Shown piece after piece: positions 21,536 to 31,886 of a stretch of DNA of 56,508 nucleotides (the first letter of the stretch is position 1; each line of letters starts with the position of its first letter). The DNA is from a virus: positions 1 to 56,508 of the IMG/VR virus record IMGVR_UViG_3300010392_000731; one strand, written 5' to 3'. The notes beneath the pieces were generated by a model, which saw nothing but the letters and a program-made list of their open reading frames with translations, had not been told where the DNA came from and did not search any database. The translations under genes were made by a program, and so were the position numbers.

Positions 21536-24500
21536 TTAAAAGGTATGCGTCGGAACTACACTGCCCAAACCAGCAGCCTCAAACGGTGAGTGGATTAATC
21601 CACCAAACGTCTCAGACTTATTGATCAAGTTAGCTTCGAATATTGTATTCACGTCAGTACCTAAAGCTTCCTGTATTGTTAGCTCAGTAGCTAAACTTAT
21701 AGGTCTATCACGAGCCATGCGGTAGATAATCTTCTGAATACGTAACCAGAACGATGGGAACATTATGATTCCAGCGTCACTGAGTTGCTTAATTGCCAAT
21801 GGCATATTTTCCTTGTAGTCGGGGAACGAGTCCAGAACGCTGATTCTAGCCTCCTCAGAGCTCATACCCTTCTCTTGAGTTAAATACCGCCATAGTGTCT
21901 CCTTAGCGAGAACGTCCGTTAAATCGGTCATTGCGGAGCCCACACGAACTGCTTCGCTGCTCGGGGATGTAGTGAACTGCGCAACGTAGTTTACAATGTC
22001 CTCTTCACTTTTGATCTCTCGGAGCCTGTCCGACACCTGGTCGAGTTCCTGCTGAATTAACTTAGTGGATTTTGCCTGACCGGCAATACCTCCCAAATAA
22101 GCGAAGAAGTCCTCAGCTTGGTAGCCAACTTTCTGCAACTGAATAACGAAATGGGATACGATGTTTTTGTTACCCGCTTTCTCAGTCAACAGATACTCCA
22201 AGGCTGTGTGCATATCAGCTTGAAATCCCGACAGTGTGTCGGCACTCCGTGAGACCAAATCTGATCCTAATGAGTTAACAAATCCCTTATCGCCAATATC
22301 ACCGATCGAGTTGGCCTTTAAACGTTTTTGGAGATTATTCAAATGCTTCTTAACCTTAGCACTCTCCGGTCTGGATACAAGCTGGAGTTTGGCCTGAAAG
22401 ATTTGCCTTTGAAGTTCAGAATACTCCGCAAAGTCAGTACTGATTTCCTTGTAATTGCGACTGATGAATACAGGATCCAAACCAAGTACCCCAAGATAAG
22501 CCAGATTGGAAAGGTTATCATTTGCGATCTTGATTGGATTCAAGACAACCATGCCGATCTTAGCACCAGATATAAGATCTTTGAGGATACGAACAGCCCA
22601 TTTAAGTTTGGGGTTTTCGAAGAGGCTCTTCGTACTACCGCCCAGGAGCCAATGGGAGATGTCCTTCCTTACCAGGTCAACATTCTCATTGAAGTTCTTC
22701 ACATTAGACGCCCTGTTTCCGACGGGCATGTACTTGGCTCGAATGGGAACGGGAAGTTTGGAGTACTCTGTTCCCTCCTCGAGCTTGATGAACCAGGGGT
22801 TGTCGACGTTATCAGATTCGATGATGGTCTGGAGTTTGTCGATGCTTTTTCCATTCCCTATAGTCAGGTGGGTATCTTCTTTAAGGAGCTCATCACGGAT
22901 GATCTGAGACTCCTTGATACTGACGCTGTGCGCCGTAGAGCGAACGAGTCCTTGCCCAAATTCCTCTATAAGCCCTAGTTCTTGCTTCTGCTCTTTAGAG
23001 AGCAACAGCTTGTGACCATTTTTGGTTTCCACCACACCAGGAAATTTCTTCATGGTCTGTGACACGTCGATGTCAGTAGAGCTCAACTTCGTGTCAGTGT
23101 AAGCGCCAGCAATATCGGTAGAGTCGATAACCGGCTTGTACACCACACCCAACTCAGTCTTGGTTGGAGATTTAAGTATCTTCCAGCCAGTCTCCTCGCC
23201 AAACTCAAACATGCGAAAGTCTTTCGCTTCAACTGCCTTGATCTGAAAAGGCTCCTTCCAGTAATCCATAACCAAACTGTCACGAACATTAGAAGTTCCC
23301 TTGTTGTCGAGAGTAGACAACGCATTAGCAACGCTGTTGTCCTTGATCACCTGCATCAACTCCTTATGACCTAGTAGCTTCTCAAACTTCTCAGAGCCAA
23401 AGCGCTTGATTGACTCCAGCGCCAGGAGCTTACGCATGTCCAAAGCGAAATCGCTATCTTTGGCTCCCTGCATAGCTGTACTTGCATCCAGGTTGTAAAG
23501 CGTACCTGTAAGGTTACCGTCAATATTCCAATCCACTAGTTGATCAACGTCGCGCACTCCGCGTGCGCTCAGCTTCCATAGTCTCTTTCGCAGAAGCTCC
23601 GCTTCCGCTTCAATCTTTTCAGCAGTGTCGAGCTCTCCCTTTGGGTCCAAAACAAAATAGTCATGCAAAGGCATTTGTGAAGTTATGATATCAAGGTCAG
23701 CGAGTTCTTGCGGCTTTAGGTCTTTGCTCAGCACACGAATTTGTGCCATCTGATCATTAATGATTTCAGTGCGCTGGGCATTGATTTCAGCAAACTTCGA
23801 CAGGACGTTAGCTTTCTTCACCTTGTCAACGCCTTCACCGGTGACGGTATGCAGGAACTGCTGCAGAGCAGGAGAGCTGTCATATATGCCAACGGCCTTG
23901 TTAGCTGCGTCAACGTACAGCGGAAAGCGTTCGCTCAGTATTCTGTGCAAGTTTCCAAGCATCTGCTGTCCCTTACGCTCAAGCCTGCTGTTAAGCATGC
24001 TAGATACAGCATAGTTCAGATAGTCGAAGGAAGCCTTTTTGGTGTACTCTGCAGGCGTCTTTGGAGCAACGCCAAGCTCTACGCCTTGAGTATAACGCTG
24101 AGCTTCCTGGTACTGCTGTTCCCGGAACTCGAGTCCCTGGTCCAAAGTACGAGCCAAAGCTCCATGCACCTTTTCGATATCCAGTTCACTTTCCATGTCT
24201 TTTTCAGTCAGCGCATCAAACCAGGTGCTTACCCTCTGCATAAAGGCCTTTATACGCCCTTTTAAGCTCTTAGGGTCGACACCCTGCTTACGGCCTAGCG
24301 CAGCGTAGATCTCTTCAGAAACGGCTGTTTCTGCCCCCATAACGGCCACAAATTCAGCAACCATCTCACCAGGCGTTCCTCTGGTAAGTATGTAGCTGGC
24401 TCTTGCCTTTGCGTCATCGCTAACGTCCGTTGTTAGGATGTTCGCCAAACCTTGTGCTGCCTTGTGCAGATAACGGATATCACGCAGTGGTCCAGCTTCG

Positions 24501-25378
24501 TTCTGCTCAGTCAAATGCTTGGCCAGGTACGCAGCTGTATTCACATGCACTATCTCATGCTCGAGGATCTCTTTCTGCTTCTTGAAGTCAGCCGGGTCAT
24601 TCAGGTCCAGAGGCTTGCCGTCAAGTCCTTCAAAGGCGATATCGGTGCCTGTGAGGTTTACAACATCCTCACCTGCCATGTATGAGTCCGTGAATGCGTC
24701 CAGGAACAGCCCTGAGCGCTTATCTCCCATAAAGTGTGCGATGATGTCGCTTGCTTCAGAAAGCTTCTTAATGGCCTCTGAGAAGCTCTCACGGGTAAGG
24801 AATAGTCCACCAGGACGTTTCTTACTCTGTATTTTGCGGATCACTGCCGGATCTCCTCCGCCAGGTCCAGCTTTCAAGTTACCGGTCGCTGGGTCCTTAC
24901 GTTTCGGCTTCGCCTCAACGACGTTCCCGGATGCCCTCTGGGGCACCCCAGCTCCCTGTTGGTTCTTGGTCAGGCTCTCATCTGATTCCAATCCAGATTC
25001 TGCACGGGCCTCCTCCGAACCCGGCGATGCCGGATTCTCAGTCGGCTGCAGCCGTGCAGAACTTGGATTCTCCCTTGTTACCGCAGGTTCTGTTTTACTC
25101 GAAATTAAAACTTTTTCTCCTTCCACGGCCGCTTCGCTGGCCGTTCCCTGAGAAGAAGTTTTATTTTCTCCTAAAAAAGATCCTGCTCTTTCAACCTTTA
25201 CGCCCTTGGACTCGATTAGTTTAATGGCTTCATCTTGCTCGCTCAGCACTAAGCCTTTGAGATTTTCTAGTATCTTCTCCTCAGAAATAGTGGTGTTCTC
25301 TAAACGGTCAATTAGATATTTTCTGTCACCCTGGTCAAGCGACTTGCCTGCCTTTGTGATACAGCCTTTTAGTGCCAT
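21536..25378 (-). CDS. Very large virion-arm protein with HExxH metallopeptidase motif
   Basis: The 1280-residue product is the last gene of the late arm. After a Ser/Pro/Glu-rich spacer (about residues 65-185) comes a domain with HEIVH (H274, E275, H278) in a helix. A second helix follows about 60 residues later with Glu candidates for the third zinc ligand (GEMVAEFVAV, E338 and E342). This is the gluzincin-type layout. The remaining ~900 residues are mainly helical with no domain I can name. Its size and place suggest an ejected internal virion protein or a phage polyvalent protein. The peptidase could process virion proteins or cut the host envelope. In N4 the 3500-residue RNA polymerase occupies this terminal position. 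Confidence 0.65.
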   Translation of the reverse strand: MALKGCITKAGKSLDQGDRKYLIDRLENTTISEEKILENLKGLVLSEQDEAIKLIESKGVKVERAGSFLGENKTSSQGTASEAAVEGEKVLISSKTEPAVTRENPSSARLQPTENPASPGSEEARAESGLESDESLTKNQQGAGVPQRASGNVVEAKPKRKDPATGNLKAGPGGGDPAVIRKIQSKKRPGGLFLTRESFSEAIKKLSEASDIIAHFMGDKRSGLFLDAFTDSYMAGEDVVNLTGTDIAFEGLDGKPLDLNDPADFKKQKEILEHEIVHVNTAAYLAKHLTEQNEAGPLRDIRYLHKAAQGLANILTTDVSDDAKARASYILTRGTPGEMVAEFVAVMGAETAVSEEIYAALGRKQGVDPKSLKGRIKAFMQRVSTWFDALTEKDMESELDIEKVHGALARTLDQGLEFREQQYQEAQRYTQGVELGVAPKTPAEYTKKASFDYLNYAVSSMLNSRLERKGQQMLGNLHRILSERFPLYVDAANKAVGIYDSSPALQQFLHTVTGEGVDKVKKANVLSKFAEINAQRTEIINDQMAQIRVLSKDLKPQELADLDIITSQMPLHDYFVLDPKGELDTAEKIEAEAELLRKRLWKLSARGVRDVDQLVDWNIDGNLTGTLYNLDASTAMQGAKDSDFALDMRKLLALESIKRFGSEKFEKLLGHKELMQVIKDNSVANALSTLDNKGTSNVRDSLVMDYWKEPFQIKAVEAKDFRMFEFGEETGWKILKSPTKTELGVVYKPVIDSTDIAGAYTDTKLSSTDIDVSQTMKKFPGVVETKNGHKLLLSKEQKQELGLIEEFGQGLVRSTAHSVSIKESQIIRDELLKEDTHLTIGNGKSIDKLQTIIESDNVDNPWFIKLEEGTEYSKLPVPIRAKYMPVGNRASNVKNFNENVDLVRKDISHWLLGGSTKSLFENPKLKWAVRILKDLISGAKIGMVVLNPIKIANDNLSNLAYLGVLGLDPVFISRNYKEISTDFAEYSELQRQIFQAKLQLVSRPESAKVKKHLNNLQKRLKANSIGDIGDKGFVNSLGSDLVSRSADTLSGFQADMHTALEYLLTEKAGNKNIVSHFVIQLQKVGYQAEDFFAYLGGIAGQAKSTKLIQQELDQVSDRLREIKSEEDIVNYVAQFTTSPSSEAVRVGSAMTDLTDVLAKETLWRYLTQEKGMSSEEARISVLDSFPDYKENMPLAIKQLSDAGIIMFPSFWLRIQKIIYRMARDRPISLATELTIQEALGTDVNTIFEANLINKSETFGGLIHSPFEAAGLGSVVPTHTF

Positions 25379-25653
25379 TGTGTTACCTCAATGAATTCTT
25401 TTAAAATCATAATTAGTTCTTCGTCTTCCTGCATGGCTTGAGCCAATAGCAGTGGTTGTACCTTATCTACGGATGGACGTGGTGATGGTGCAAAGCCAGG
25501 GCCTGATCCTTGAGTTCCTCCGCCACCTGGTCGTGGAACTACTACTTGGCCTGGCTGACAGAACAGTCCTGCCCACACCTGGCCATTGGATACGCTCAGA
25601 GGAGCTGTGTCACAGAAGAGTCCGCCGGTTACCTGAGCGTTCGAGGGTAACAT
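25369..25653 (-). CDS. Hypothetical Pro/Gly-rich protein, 94 residues
   Basis: The frame touches its upstream neighbour by one base and overlaps the 1280-residue gene by ten. The middle is Gly/Pro-rich (RPGGGGTQGSGPGFAPSPRP) and the C-terminus helical and acidic. N-terminal GGLFC and AGLFC elements form a short repeat. Probably a small virion component; no family recognised. Confidence 0.5.
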   Translation of the reverse strand: MLPSNAQVTGGLFCDTAPLSVSNGQVWAGLFCQPGQVVVPRPGGGGTQGSGPGFAPSPRPSVDKVQPLLLAQAMQEDEELIMILKEFIEVTQWH

Positions 25654-26894
25654 TAGCCAGTCCTGGTCTGAGTGGTTGTACGGTTTGGAGTTGTTCCAAT
25701 AGTACTGGCGCCGATAGTCTTTCCAGCTACACGGATAGTTCCGTCTTCATCTGTTTCAACAGGGTTGTCAGGATCCATCTTATTTGCTTGCCAGGATTCC
25801 TGGGTATAGTTTTCGTTTGTAACAGTAGCGCCTGCAGTTGCATCAACAAACTTACCAGTTGTTCTAGCTACCATTGCACCAGCTGTATTGGAAGCATCGA
25901 ACGTTAAGCTACCGCGGTTAACTTCTACGCTAACCTCGTCATTGACATGGGTACAGCCTTTGATAGTCATGCCTCCATTGTTGTCACGTACGCTGAGCAA
26001 TACTCTTGCTCCACCAGAGCTCATGGTGATTGTTGGTCGTCCAAGACCAGGTACGCCAGAACCACAACCTGTCATGAAAACGTCTCCGCCTGGAACACAG
26101 AATAAGTCTCCGGTCAGAGCACACTTTTCAAAGTAACCATTCAAGTACATGTTTAATAGTAGTACGCACTCTTGTACAATGATCTGAGCTACATAGTTTC
26201 CTTCCAGTTTTACCTGGGTAAACTTGCAGCCTGTCAGGTTAAAACCCGCCAGGTCTATTGTTGGTACCCCAATTCCACGAATAGTGAAGTTTTTGAGGTT
26301 TCTATCAAGAGTAAGGTCATCTAGTACGACTAGAGAGGTTATTCCGTTTGCTTCACCGTCATCAATCGCATCTGTCAGATTGTTATAAGGACTTTGTTGG
26401 TAGCCGTTACCGTTAGAAACAAGGGAGGTATCAAGCCATATCTCACGAACAACGCCACCATGAACATCAGATAGTTGTATAGTTTGAGTTCCAGTTAATC
26501 CTCCAGTATTTACCTCACGAACTTCTACCGGTGAATAGGTTGGATCGATATCTACATTGGACACAGTCGACGTACGATCGAATACATTACGATCGGCCAA
26601 GCCATCCGGAATATTCAATATTTCGTTTAGGATATCGAGTTGTTGATCAACGTCATGAGGAATGATACGTACTCCAGCACGTAACAGGGTTTGGCCAGGG
26701 GTGAAGTTGCCTCCACCTTTGGACTGGTTACCCTGAAAACTTACCATGGGATCGTACTGTCTGTTGGCTTCGACCGTCCGCCTTAATGTTCGATATTCTT
26801 GCTGCATTAAAGCGGGGTCGAAACCCTGCGTCACCGTATCAACGTGAAGGGTGATCCGCAAAGTCGAATAGTCGACTGATGCGATTTGTGTCAT
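25653..26894 (-). CDS. Virion structural protein, beta-helix-like
   Basis: The 413-residue product has an N-terminal ~130-residue part (TLHVDTVTQGFDPALMQQEY and later INEILNIPDGL type helices) that may be an attachment domain. A region rich in short strands and Gly/Asn/Thr turns follows (about residues 150-350, e.g. LVVLDDLTLDRNLKNFTIRG, TIDLAGFNLTGCKFTQVKLE), which resembles a right-handed parallel beta-helix. The Thr-rich C-terminus looks flexible. Tail or head-surface adhesion is likely from fold and position. Confidence 0.5.
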   Translation of the reverse strand: MTQIASVDYSTLRITLHVDTVTQGFDPALMQQEYRTLRRTVEANRQYDPMVSFQGNQSKGGGNFTPGQTLLRAGVRIIPHDVDQQLDILNEILNIPDGLADRNVFDRTSTVSNVDIDPTYSPVEVREVNTGGLTGTQTIQLSDVHGGVVREIWLDTSLVSNGNGYQQSPYNNLTDAIDDGEANGITSLVVLDDLTLDRNLKNFTIRGIGVPTIDLAGFNLTGCKFTQVKLEGNYVAQIIVQECVLLLNMYLNGYFEKCALTGDLFCVPGGDVFMTGCGSGVPGLGRPTITMSSGGARVLLSVRDNNGGMTIKGCTHVNDEVSVEVNRGSLTFDASNTAGAMVARTTGKFVDATAGATVTNENYTQESWQANKMDPDNPVETDEDGTIRVAGKTIGASTIGTTPNRTTTQTRTG

Positions 26895-26902
26895 GTCACT
26901 CT

Positions 26903-28690
26903 CTAGACGTTAGATTCCACACCTGGTGCACAGGTAGCCGAAACGGTTGTTATCCGCTCGATGGTAAAGATAGTTTTGGCCTGAGCCGCTCCACCGTCAC
27001 CTTCGCATAAGAACACAACGTCCTTATCAATGGCGCCACCACCTTGGATTGTGTCACCGTCATAGTCGAATGTATCGATGATAAGGACACCGGTAGCATC
27101 AACTGCTACGTTACCTTTGATTGCAACAGCACTTGCGTTCTCAACTGTCAAAGCAGTGGCAGTGTTGAAGTCGTCACCAGCTTGAGCTCCTGCACCTACC
27201 AGGAAGAAAGCATGGTACCAGGCCAAAGAGTCAGCTACGGCTGTGGCACCAACGGTGATTGACAGAGAAACTACGAACGGACGGGTCTTGGTTCCACCAG
27301 CGTCATCAGTGAATACAACTAACTGCTCGTCTGCTGTTGGAATTTGCTCCAGAAAGAGACCTTCTCCAGCAAACGGTGCATCAGTAAGTATCAGACCTCC
27401 AGGAGTATACCCGTACCATGTACCTACTCGTTTACCCTTGGTATCTGATACTGCGCCACTATCAATGTCATCATCAGTTTGAGATAACGCATCAAGAAAG
27501 GCTACACATTCATTCAAGTCACCGGGAACTGTGTTATTTAGAACCCAGGTGAAGTCACCGTCAGCCTCATTGAACCCCGTTTCTGTTTGAGCAACAGCTA
27601 GCTTTTCTAGAGTCATGCCAGTCCACGGAGAAACCTGAGCTCCGCCGTATACGTCGACAAGCGGGTAAGTTGCAGGGATAGTTGTCAAATGCGGGGTCTC
27701 ATTGAGTGCGTAACCTGTCGAATAGGGTCCTAACTCAGCGATACCTAAGTCCGTGGTAGATTCCTTACGGTCATAGTTTTGACCATAAGTACGGAGGGAT
27801 ACAACCTGGTAAGCACGAGTATCGAAGTTACCAGCGCCAGCGTCCGAAGGCGTATTAGCTGTGCTACCAAATACTTGGACAGCTTCGTCGATCTGGCCAG
27901 CTTTGGCGTAATCAACAGGTGGTAATGTGTTAAGGTCAGGAGCAGCACTGGAACTCAGCATATTGTACGGTTGAGATCCGGACTCTACGTTCGACAGTCC
28001 TTTATTACCGAAGTAAATCCTGTCGGTACCACCATCTGCAGCAAACTCATTCCATCCTGAACCACGAATTATCTCACGGTCACCGTCAGTGGCAGGTTTA
28101 CGGGAAAGGATGAAGTCGTATGCGCCAGCAAACTTAAACGAACCTTTCAGGAATCGATCGTACTGTCTGAGCACTTCGTCTGATACACGTTCCTGGTTCT
28201 CGAAAGCGTATGCCGCTTCAAGTTTTATTCCAAGCTGTGCGGTCAAAGGATTGGCTTCAGCTACGGAGGTAACCTGCTCGTTACCGCCACCAGCTTCAGT
28301 GGACCAGCCAGTGGTGTCACCGACAGTCAGTACGGCACCGGAGACTGACAATATTGTGTTGGCGCCGTTGATGTCTGTGTCGACGTAGCCAGCGATGTTA
28401 ATGGCTGCACCAACTTTCCAGATTCCGTAGTCAGCTTCCCACTCGTTACCGCCTACGATGGTGAGTGTTCCAGCGACGTTAGCATCGATTGTGATAGTAC
28501 CAGTATCTGCGCCAACACCAGCAACAGAGTGCAAGTCGATGGTAGCGATATCAGTAGCGGTGAGGAATTCGATCGTGTCATTAGCGACATCGAACATGAG
28601 GTTACCGTTAGGCGTACCCGCACGGTTTACAGAAGACTGAACAAGCAAATCTGCGTAGTTGCTCAGGTCAATTAGAACAGGTGTTGCCAT
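26903..28690 (-). CDS. Large virion structural protein
   Basis: The 595-residue product is rich in Gly, Ala, Thr and Asp with a strongly beta-type pattern. An early segment (about residues 40-140: TATDIATIDLHSVAGVGADT, AGYVDTDINGANTILSV) looks like an inserted beta-sandwich. The centre (AAYAFENQERVSDEVLRQYD and RAYQVVSLRTYGQNYDRKES) looks like the conserved core. The start follows AGGAGTATTTGATATGGC. I do not recognise a family; tail or appendage protein is inferred from neighbours. Confidence 0.5.
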   Translation of the reverse strand: MATPVLIDLSNYADLLVQSSVNRAGTPNGNLMFDVANDTIEFLTATDIATIDLHSVAGVGADTGTITIDANVAGTLTIVGGNEWEADYGIWKVGAAINIAGYVDTDINGANTILSVSGAVLTVGDTTGWSTEAGGGNEQVTSVAEANPLTAQLGIKLEAAYAFENQERVSDEVLRQYDRFLKGSFKFAGAYDFILSRKPATDGDREIIRGSGWNEFAADGGTDRIYFGNKGLSNVESGSQPYNMLSSSAAPDLNTLPPVDYAKAGQIDEAVQVFGSTANTPSDAGAGNFDTRAYQVVSLRTYGQNYDRKESTTDLGIAELGPYSTGYALNETPHLTTIPATYPLVDVYGGAQVSPWTGMTLEKLAVAQTETGFNEADGDFTWVLNNTVPGDLNECVAFLDALSQTDDDIDSGAVSDTKGKRVGTWYGYTPGGLILTDAPFAGEGLFLEQIPTADEQLVVFTDDAGGTKTRPFVVSLSITVGATAVADSLAWYHAFFLVGAGAQAGDDFNTATALTVENASAVAIKGNVAVDATGVLIIDTFDYDGDTIQGGGAIDKDVVFLCEGDGGAAQAKTIFTIERITTVSATCAPGVESNV

Positions 28691-28701
28691 ATCAAATACT
28701 C

Positions 28702-30957
28702 CTAAGTATTGGTTTCTGGTGTTAAGTTAAAGGTCAAGTCCTTATTACTGTTCAGCAGCGTATCATAATGTAGGAATTCTTCATACCCATTTGTAAGTAT
28801 TTGAACTGCTATATCTTGATCTGCAGAGTAAACATAAATATACGTCTGGTTATCAGCGCTGGAAACTTCTTCTCCGTCGAGCTCAACAGTACCGATAGTA
28901 CCATCCCCCGGTGTTCCAGAGGCTTCATAAATACGCCACTCGTAGCCAGTAATAGATGGATTTAGCGTAAACTTAAAGTTTCTGGTGACTGGGGGAATCC
29001 ACTGAGTTCCAGCATCATCGGTGTAGTAATCCTGTGTTCCTGCACCACCATCTACGATAATGATACCTTTTGAGTTGCTCCGCTCAGTGAAAAAGCTTGA
29101 ACCGGTGTGGTAAAGCGCCTGGCCTTGAGCACTTCTGCACCACTCCCAAATGATCTCACCTGCAGCTGTAAGGGTAGTTTCAGTAGTGATAGCTGCCATC
29201 CAGTCATATACTGCCTGCAGCCCAAGGTTCTGGCCATCAACCCATATAGCAAAAGGTTGCTTTGAGGTGTTGGTGTAGGTGCCACTGAATGAACCTGCAG
29301 TTCCGCCTGTTCTGGTGAAAGTATCAGTAGCCCCAATAGCAGTTGCATTCCGATCACTCATATGGAATTCACCTGCAACAGAGTCGCCACTCATATCAAA
29401 AGTTATTGTTCCTACTGCACCAGATGGGCTGAATGTAACGATCATTCCAGCTGCTAGAGTTCCTGAGCCGGCTGTAAAAGCAATAAGCTCAGAAGGATTT
29501 GTGTCCTCGTTCCAGGTTATGGTCGACCCGTCACTTTTTGCAGTGGCTTGAGTAGTTTCTACAATATTGTTATCCGGGCTCAGTACAACTGTTCCCAGGA
29601 ACTTTTCATCAGATGCTTGTGCAGCAACGAAAGGCTCGTACAACCATTTACCGACCTGCAGAGCATGACCGCCATACGTAGTGGTTACGCTGTTAGTAGC
29701 ATGCTTACGATAAATAAACGAATCTGCAGCTAAACCATCTACATCAGTAGAGAGTTCCAGTACCAGGTCAGCTAACTGAGTATCTTCGTAAATGTTGACT
29801 ACAGCGTTTTCTAATTTAGTGCCATCAGCTTCTTGAACTGTTGCTGTTACTGATCGACGATCGTTTACTTCGTTGGACGTAGAACCTACCCAGACAAAAT
29901 CAGTGTAATCGGTAACTGGCCAAATGGGATCAATCATCTCCCATGTCTTGTTGTTACGAACGTTAATGAAATCTGTAACCTGCACAAACTGTACATTGCT
30001 GAGGGTTAATGTTTCCGTGACAGTATCTGCACGACAATCAAGTGTGTCTAAATTGGATAGCACGAAACCATCACAAACAGTACCAACGTCAACTCTGACT
30101 ATTTCTGCAGTTCCACCAGCTCTACCAGCAGCTGCACAATCTCCAATGTCGCTGTCGTAAAGGATAAGTTCTTGAGTCATGCTTAGCCACTTACAGCGTC
30201 TGAAGTAGCCTTCACCACCATCCTGTACATCAAATGTTTGAGCTACCAATTGCCCCCATATTAGAGTGTCCCACATGTGGAGATGTCCCCCACTTAAAAC
30301 TTCGACTGAAGCTTCACCTGCAGCATTGTTATACGCGGTAATCTGTATGCCTGATATGTCGGCTCCGGAATCTGGATACCCTGCGTAGAAAAATCCACCT
30401 GATTGAATTTGAAATGCGTAAGTAGATCCCTGGTCATCAAGTTCCATACCTTGACCACCAATACCTTGTAACACACCAGTGCTTAATACTTCGAGCGTAT
30501 TAGATAATTCCCACAGGCCAGACTTTGAGTTCAAGTTAATACCGTTACCAACACCACCATCCTCAATATCACCAAATTCGTATGGTACGTATACTGTGTC
30601 AGTAGTGATAACAGGGTTGACATCCCAATCCTCAGATACTGTAAGGATACGGGTTGTTCCAGTACCTGCAGCGTCACCAATACACAGACGGATTTGTTCG
30701 CTACCGGTGTTCTGGTCAATGATTAGTAGCCGGCCAAGGTAAGTATCACCGATACCGTTGCTGCCATCACCAATCTGACCACCACCAATATTACCCAGGG
30801 TGTCAGAAACTATGACTGTATTGTTGCCCGTCTGCTGAGACTGATTAGGCAGAGCTTCGGTCATAGCCGGACTCGTAATTCGGGTCCCGTTTGGTGCTGA
30901 GTATGTTATTCCCATGCCTTTAGACTTCTTCGGCTTCTTGGGCTTGTCGTTTGCCAC
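28702..30957 (-). CDS. Large virion structural protein with beta-helix-like part
   Basis: The 751-residue product begins with a Lys/Pro-rich tail (MANDKPKKPKKSKGMG). Residues ~100-330 are repeating short strands with Gly turns (e.g. LEVLSTGVLQGIGGQGMELD, SVEVLSGGHLHMWD), similar to a beta-helix. Residues ~370-420 look like an Ig-like or carboxypeptidase-regulatory type sandwich (SVTATVQEADGTKLENAVVN). The C-terminal part is again beta-rich. A receptor-binding or appendage role fits, but is inferred. Confidence 0.5.
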   Translation of the reverse strand: MANDKPKKPKKSKGMGITYSAPNGTRITSPAMTEALPNQSQQTGNNTVIVSDTLGNIGGGQIGDGSNGIGDTYLGRLLIIDQNTGSEQIRLCIGDAAGTGTTRILTVSEDWDVNPVITTDTVYVPYEFGDIEDGGVGNGINLNSKSGLWELSNTLEVLSTGVLQGIGGQGMELDDQGSTYAFQIQSGGFFYAGYPDSGADISGIQITAYNNAAGEASVEVLSGGHLHMWDTLIWGQLVAQTFDVQDGGEGYFRRCKWLSMTQELILYDSDIGDCAAAGRAGGTAEIVRVDVGTVCDGFVLSNLDTLDCRADTVTETLTLSNVQFVQVTDFINVRNNKTWEMIDPIWPVTDYTDFVWVGSTSNEVNDRRSVTATVQEADGTKLENAVVNIYEDTQLADLVLELSTDVDGLAADSFIYRKHATNSVTTTYGGHALQVGKWLYEPFVAAQASDEKFLGTVVLSPDNNIVETTQATAKSDGSTITWNEDTNPSELIAFTAGSGTLAAGMIVTFSPSGAVGTITFDMSGDSVAGEFHMSDRNATAIGATDTFTRTGGTAGSFSGTYTNTSKQPFAIWVDGQNLGLQAVYDWMAAITTETTLTAAGEIIWEWCRSAQGQALYHTGSSFFTERSNSKGIIIVDGGAGTQDYYTDDAGTQWIPPVTRNFKFTLNPSITGYEWRIYEASGTPGDGTIGTVELDGEEVSSADNQTYIYVYSADQDIAVQILTNGYEEFLHYDTLLNSNKDLTFNLTPETNT

Positions 30958-31023
30958 AAATCATAGAAAAACTCAAGTGACGGATTGCACCGACTTGCAA
31001 CTCAGCTAAATATATAATTTTCA

Positions 31024-31191
31024 TTATGCTGTTACCAGTTTGACCTCTAAAATGTCTCCATCTTCAACTGCTATATTGATAGAATGACGTTCATGTAAAG
31101 TAGCGTGTAAAACACCATTAATTCGAATTTCCGCATTTTCTTCAAGGTCGTCATCGGTACGCATGATTTTTAATTCAAGACTATCAGGCAT
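31024..31191 (-). CDS. Hypothetical protein, 55 residues
   Basis: A small frame between the 751- and 108-residue genes, starting five bases after the upstream stop. The product is beta-rich and acidic (LKIMRTDDDLEENAEIRING, NIAVEDGDILEVKLV), resembling a small trimer or capping element. No family recognised. About 65 bases after it have no visible feature. Confidence 0.5.
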   Translation of the reverse strand: MPDSLELKIMRTDDDLEENAEIRINGVLHATLHERHSINIAVEDGDILEVKLVTA

Positions 31192-31196
31192 TCTTA

Positions 31197-31523
31197 CTAC
31201 TCCCGTGCTCCAATCAGCGACTCGAGCTTATTTGCTAAGTGCGTATTGTGAGCATCCAGTTTGATGATTAGATCTTTTTGTTCCATCATTTTTTGACGAC
31301 CAGCAGCCATCATGGCCTGGCCACCGAATTCCTTTCCGGCTTCAAAGGAAGCTTTCTCGAGATCACGTACAGTGTGAACAACAGCCATAACTCCGTGCTC
31401 ACCCATTGAGTAAGGGAATCGAGAAAGTTCTTCCTGGTCTGCGTTACGAATAATCCAGAAGTCTTTATCGGCTTCATTGCTGTTATTCCAGTTCGCTGTA
31501 CAACCTATCCAAGTTTTTAACAC
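31197..31523 (-). CDS. Hypothetical protein, 108 residues
   Basis: Starts directly before the upstream stop codon. An N-terminal segment (TWIGCTANWNNSNEADKDFW) is followed by long helices rich in Ala, Met and Lys (GGQAMMAAGRQKMMEQKDLIIKL). No family recognised; a small virion or assembly protein is likely from position. Confidence 0.5.
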   Translation of the reverse strand: MLKTWIGCTANWNNSNEADKDFWIIRNADQEELSRFPYSMGEHGVMAVVHTVRDLEKASFEAGKEFGGQAMMAAGRQKMMEQKDLIIKLDAHNTHLANKLESLIGARE

Positions 31524-31886
31524 TTAATTTAATCTCCGTTGTTTTGGGTTTAGTTCGATACCGGTCTTAAACAGACCATTTGTGTCACGTTCAAAGTCTA
31601 TTACGTAACTAGGCGCAGCAGTCATCTTCAAATCGATCTTAGCTTCCAAGCTTCTGATTGCGTCTACCAGGGGTTTCATATCAGGACCCTCTTCGCCGGC
31701 CATGAGTATGACCTTGCTGAGCTGGCTGAGTTGTTTAGTGATAGCTTCCTGAGACTTCAGGTTGGCAACTTTCATTGCTTCGAGCTTGTCGACTAGCTGA
31801 CCCAGGCCTTTAACGTTTACAGTGCTCGAGGTATCAGTTACCTTCGCACTGGAAAGTCTTTTGGCTCTTTCTAGTTTGCTAGACAT
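31524..31886 (-). CDS. Coiled-coil hypothetical protein, 120 residues
   Basis: It overlaps the RNA polymerase gene by 16 bases and follows it in the transcript. The product is largely helical with heptad-like stretches (LGQLVDKLEAMKVANLKSQ, LVDAIRSLEAKIDLKM) and ends in a basic tail NPKQRRLN. No family recognised. It may be an assembly or tethering factor for the polymerase; that is inference from coupling. Confidence 0.5.
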   Translation of the reverse strand: MSSKLERAKRLSSAKVTDTSSTVNVKGLGQLVDKLEAMKVANLKSQEAITKQLSQLSKVILMAGEEGPDMKPLVDAIRSLEAKIDLKMTAAPSYVIDFERDTNGLFKTGIELNPKQRRLN

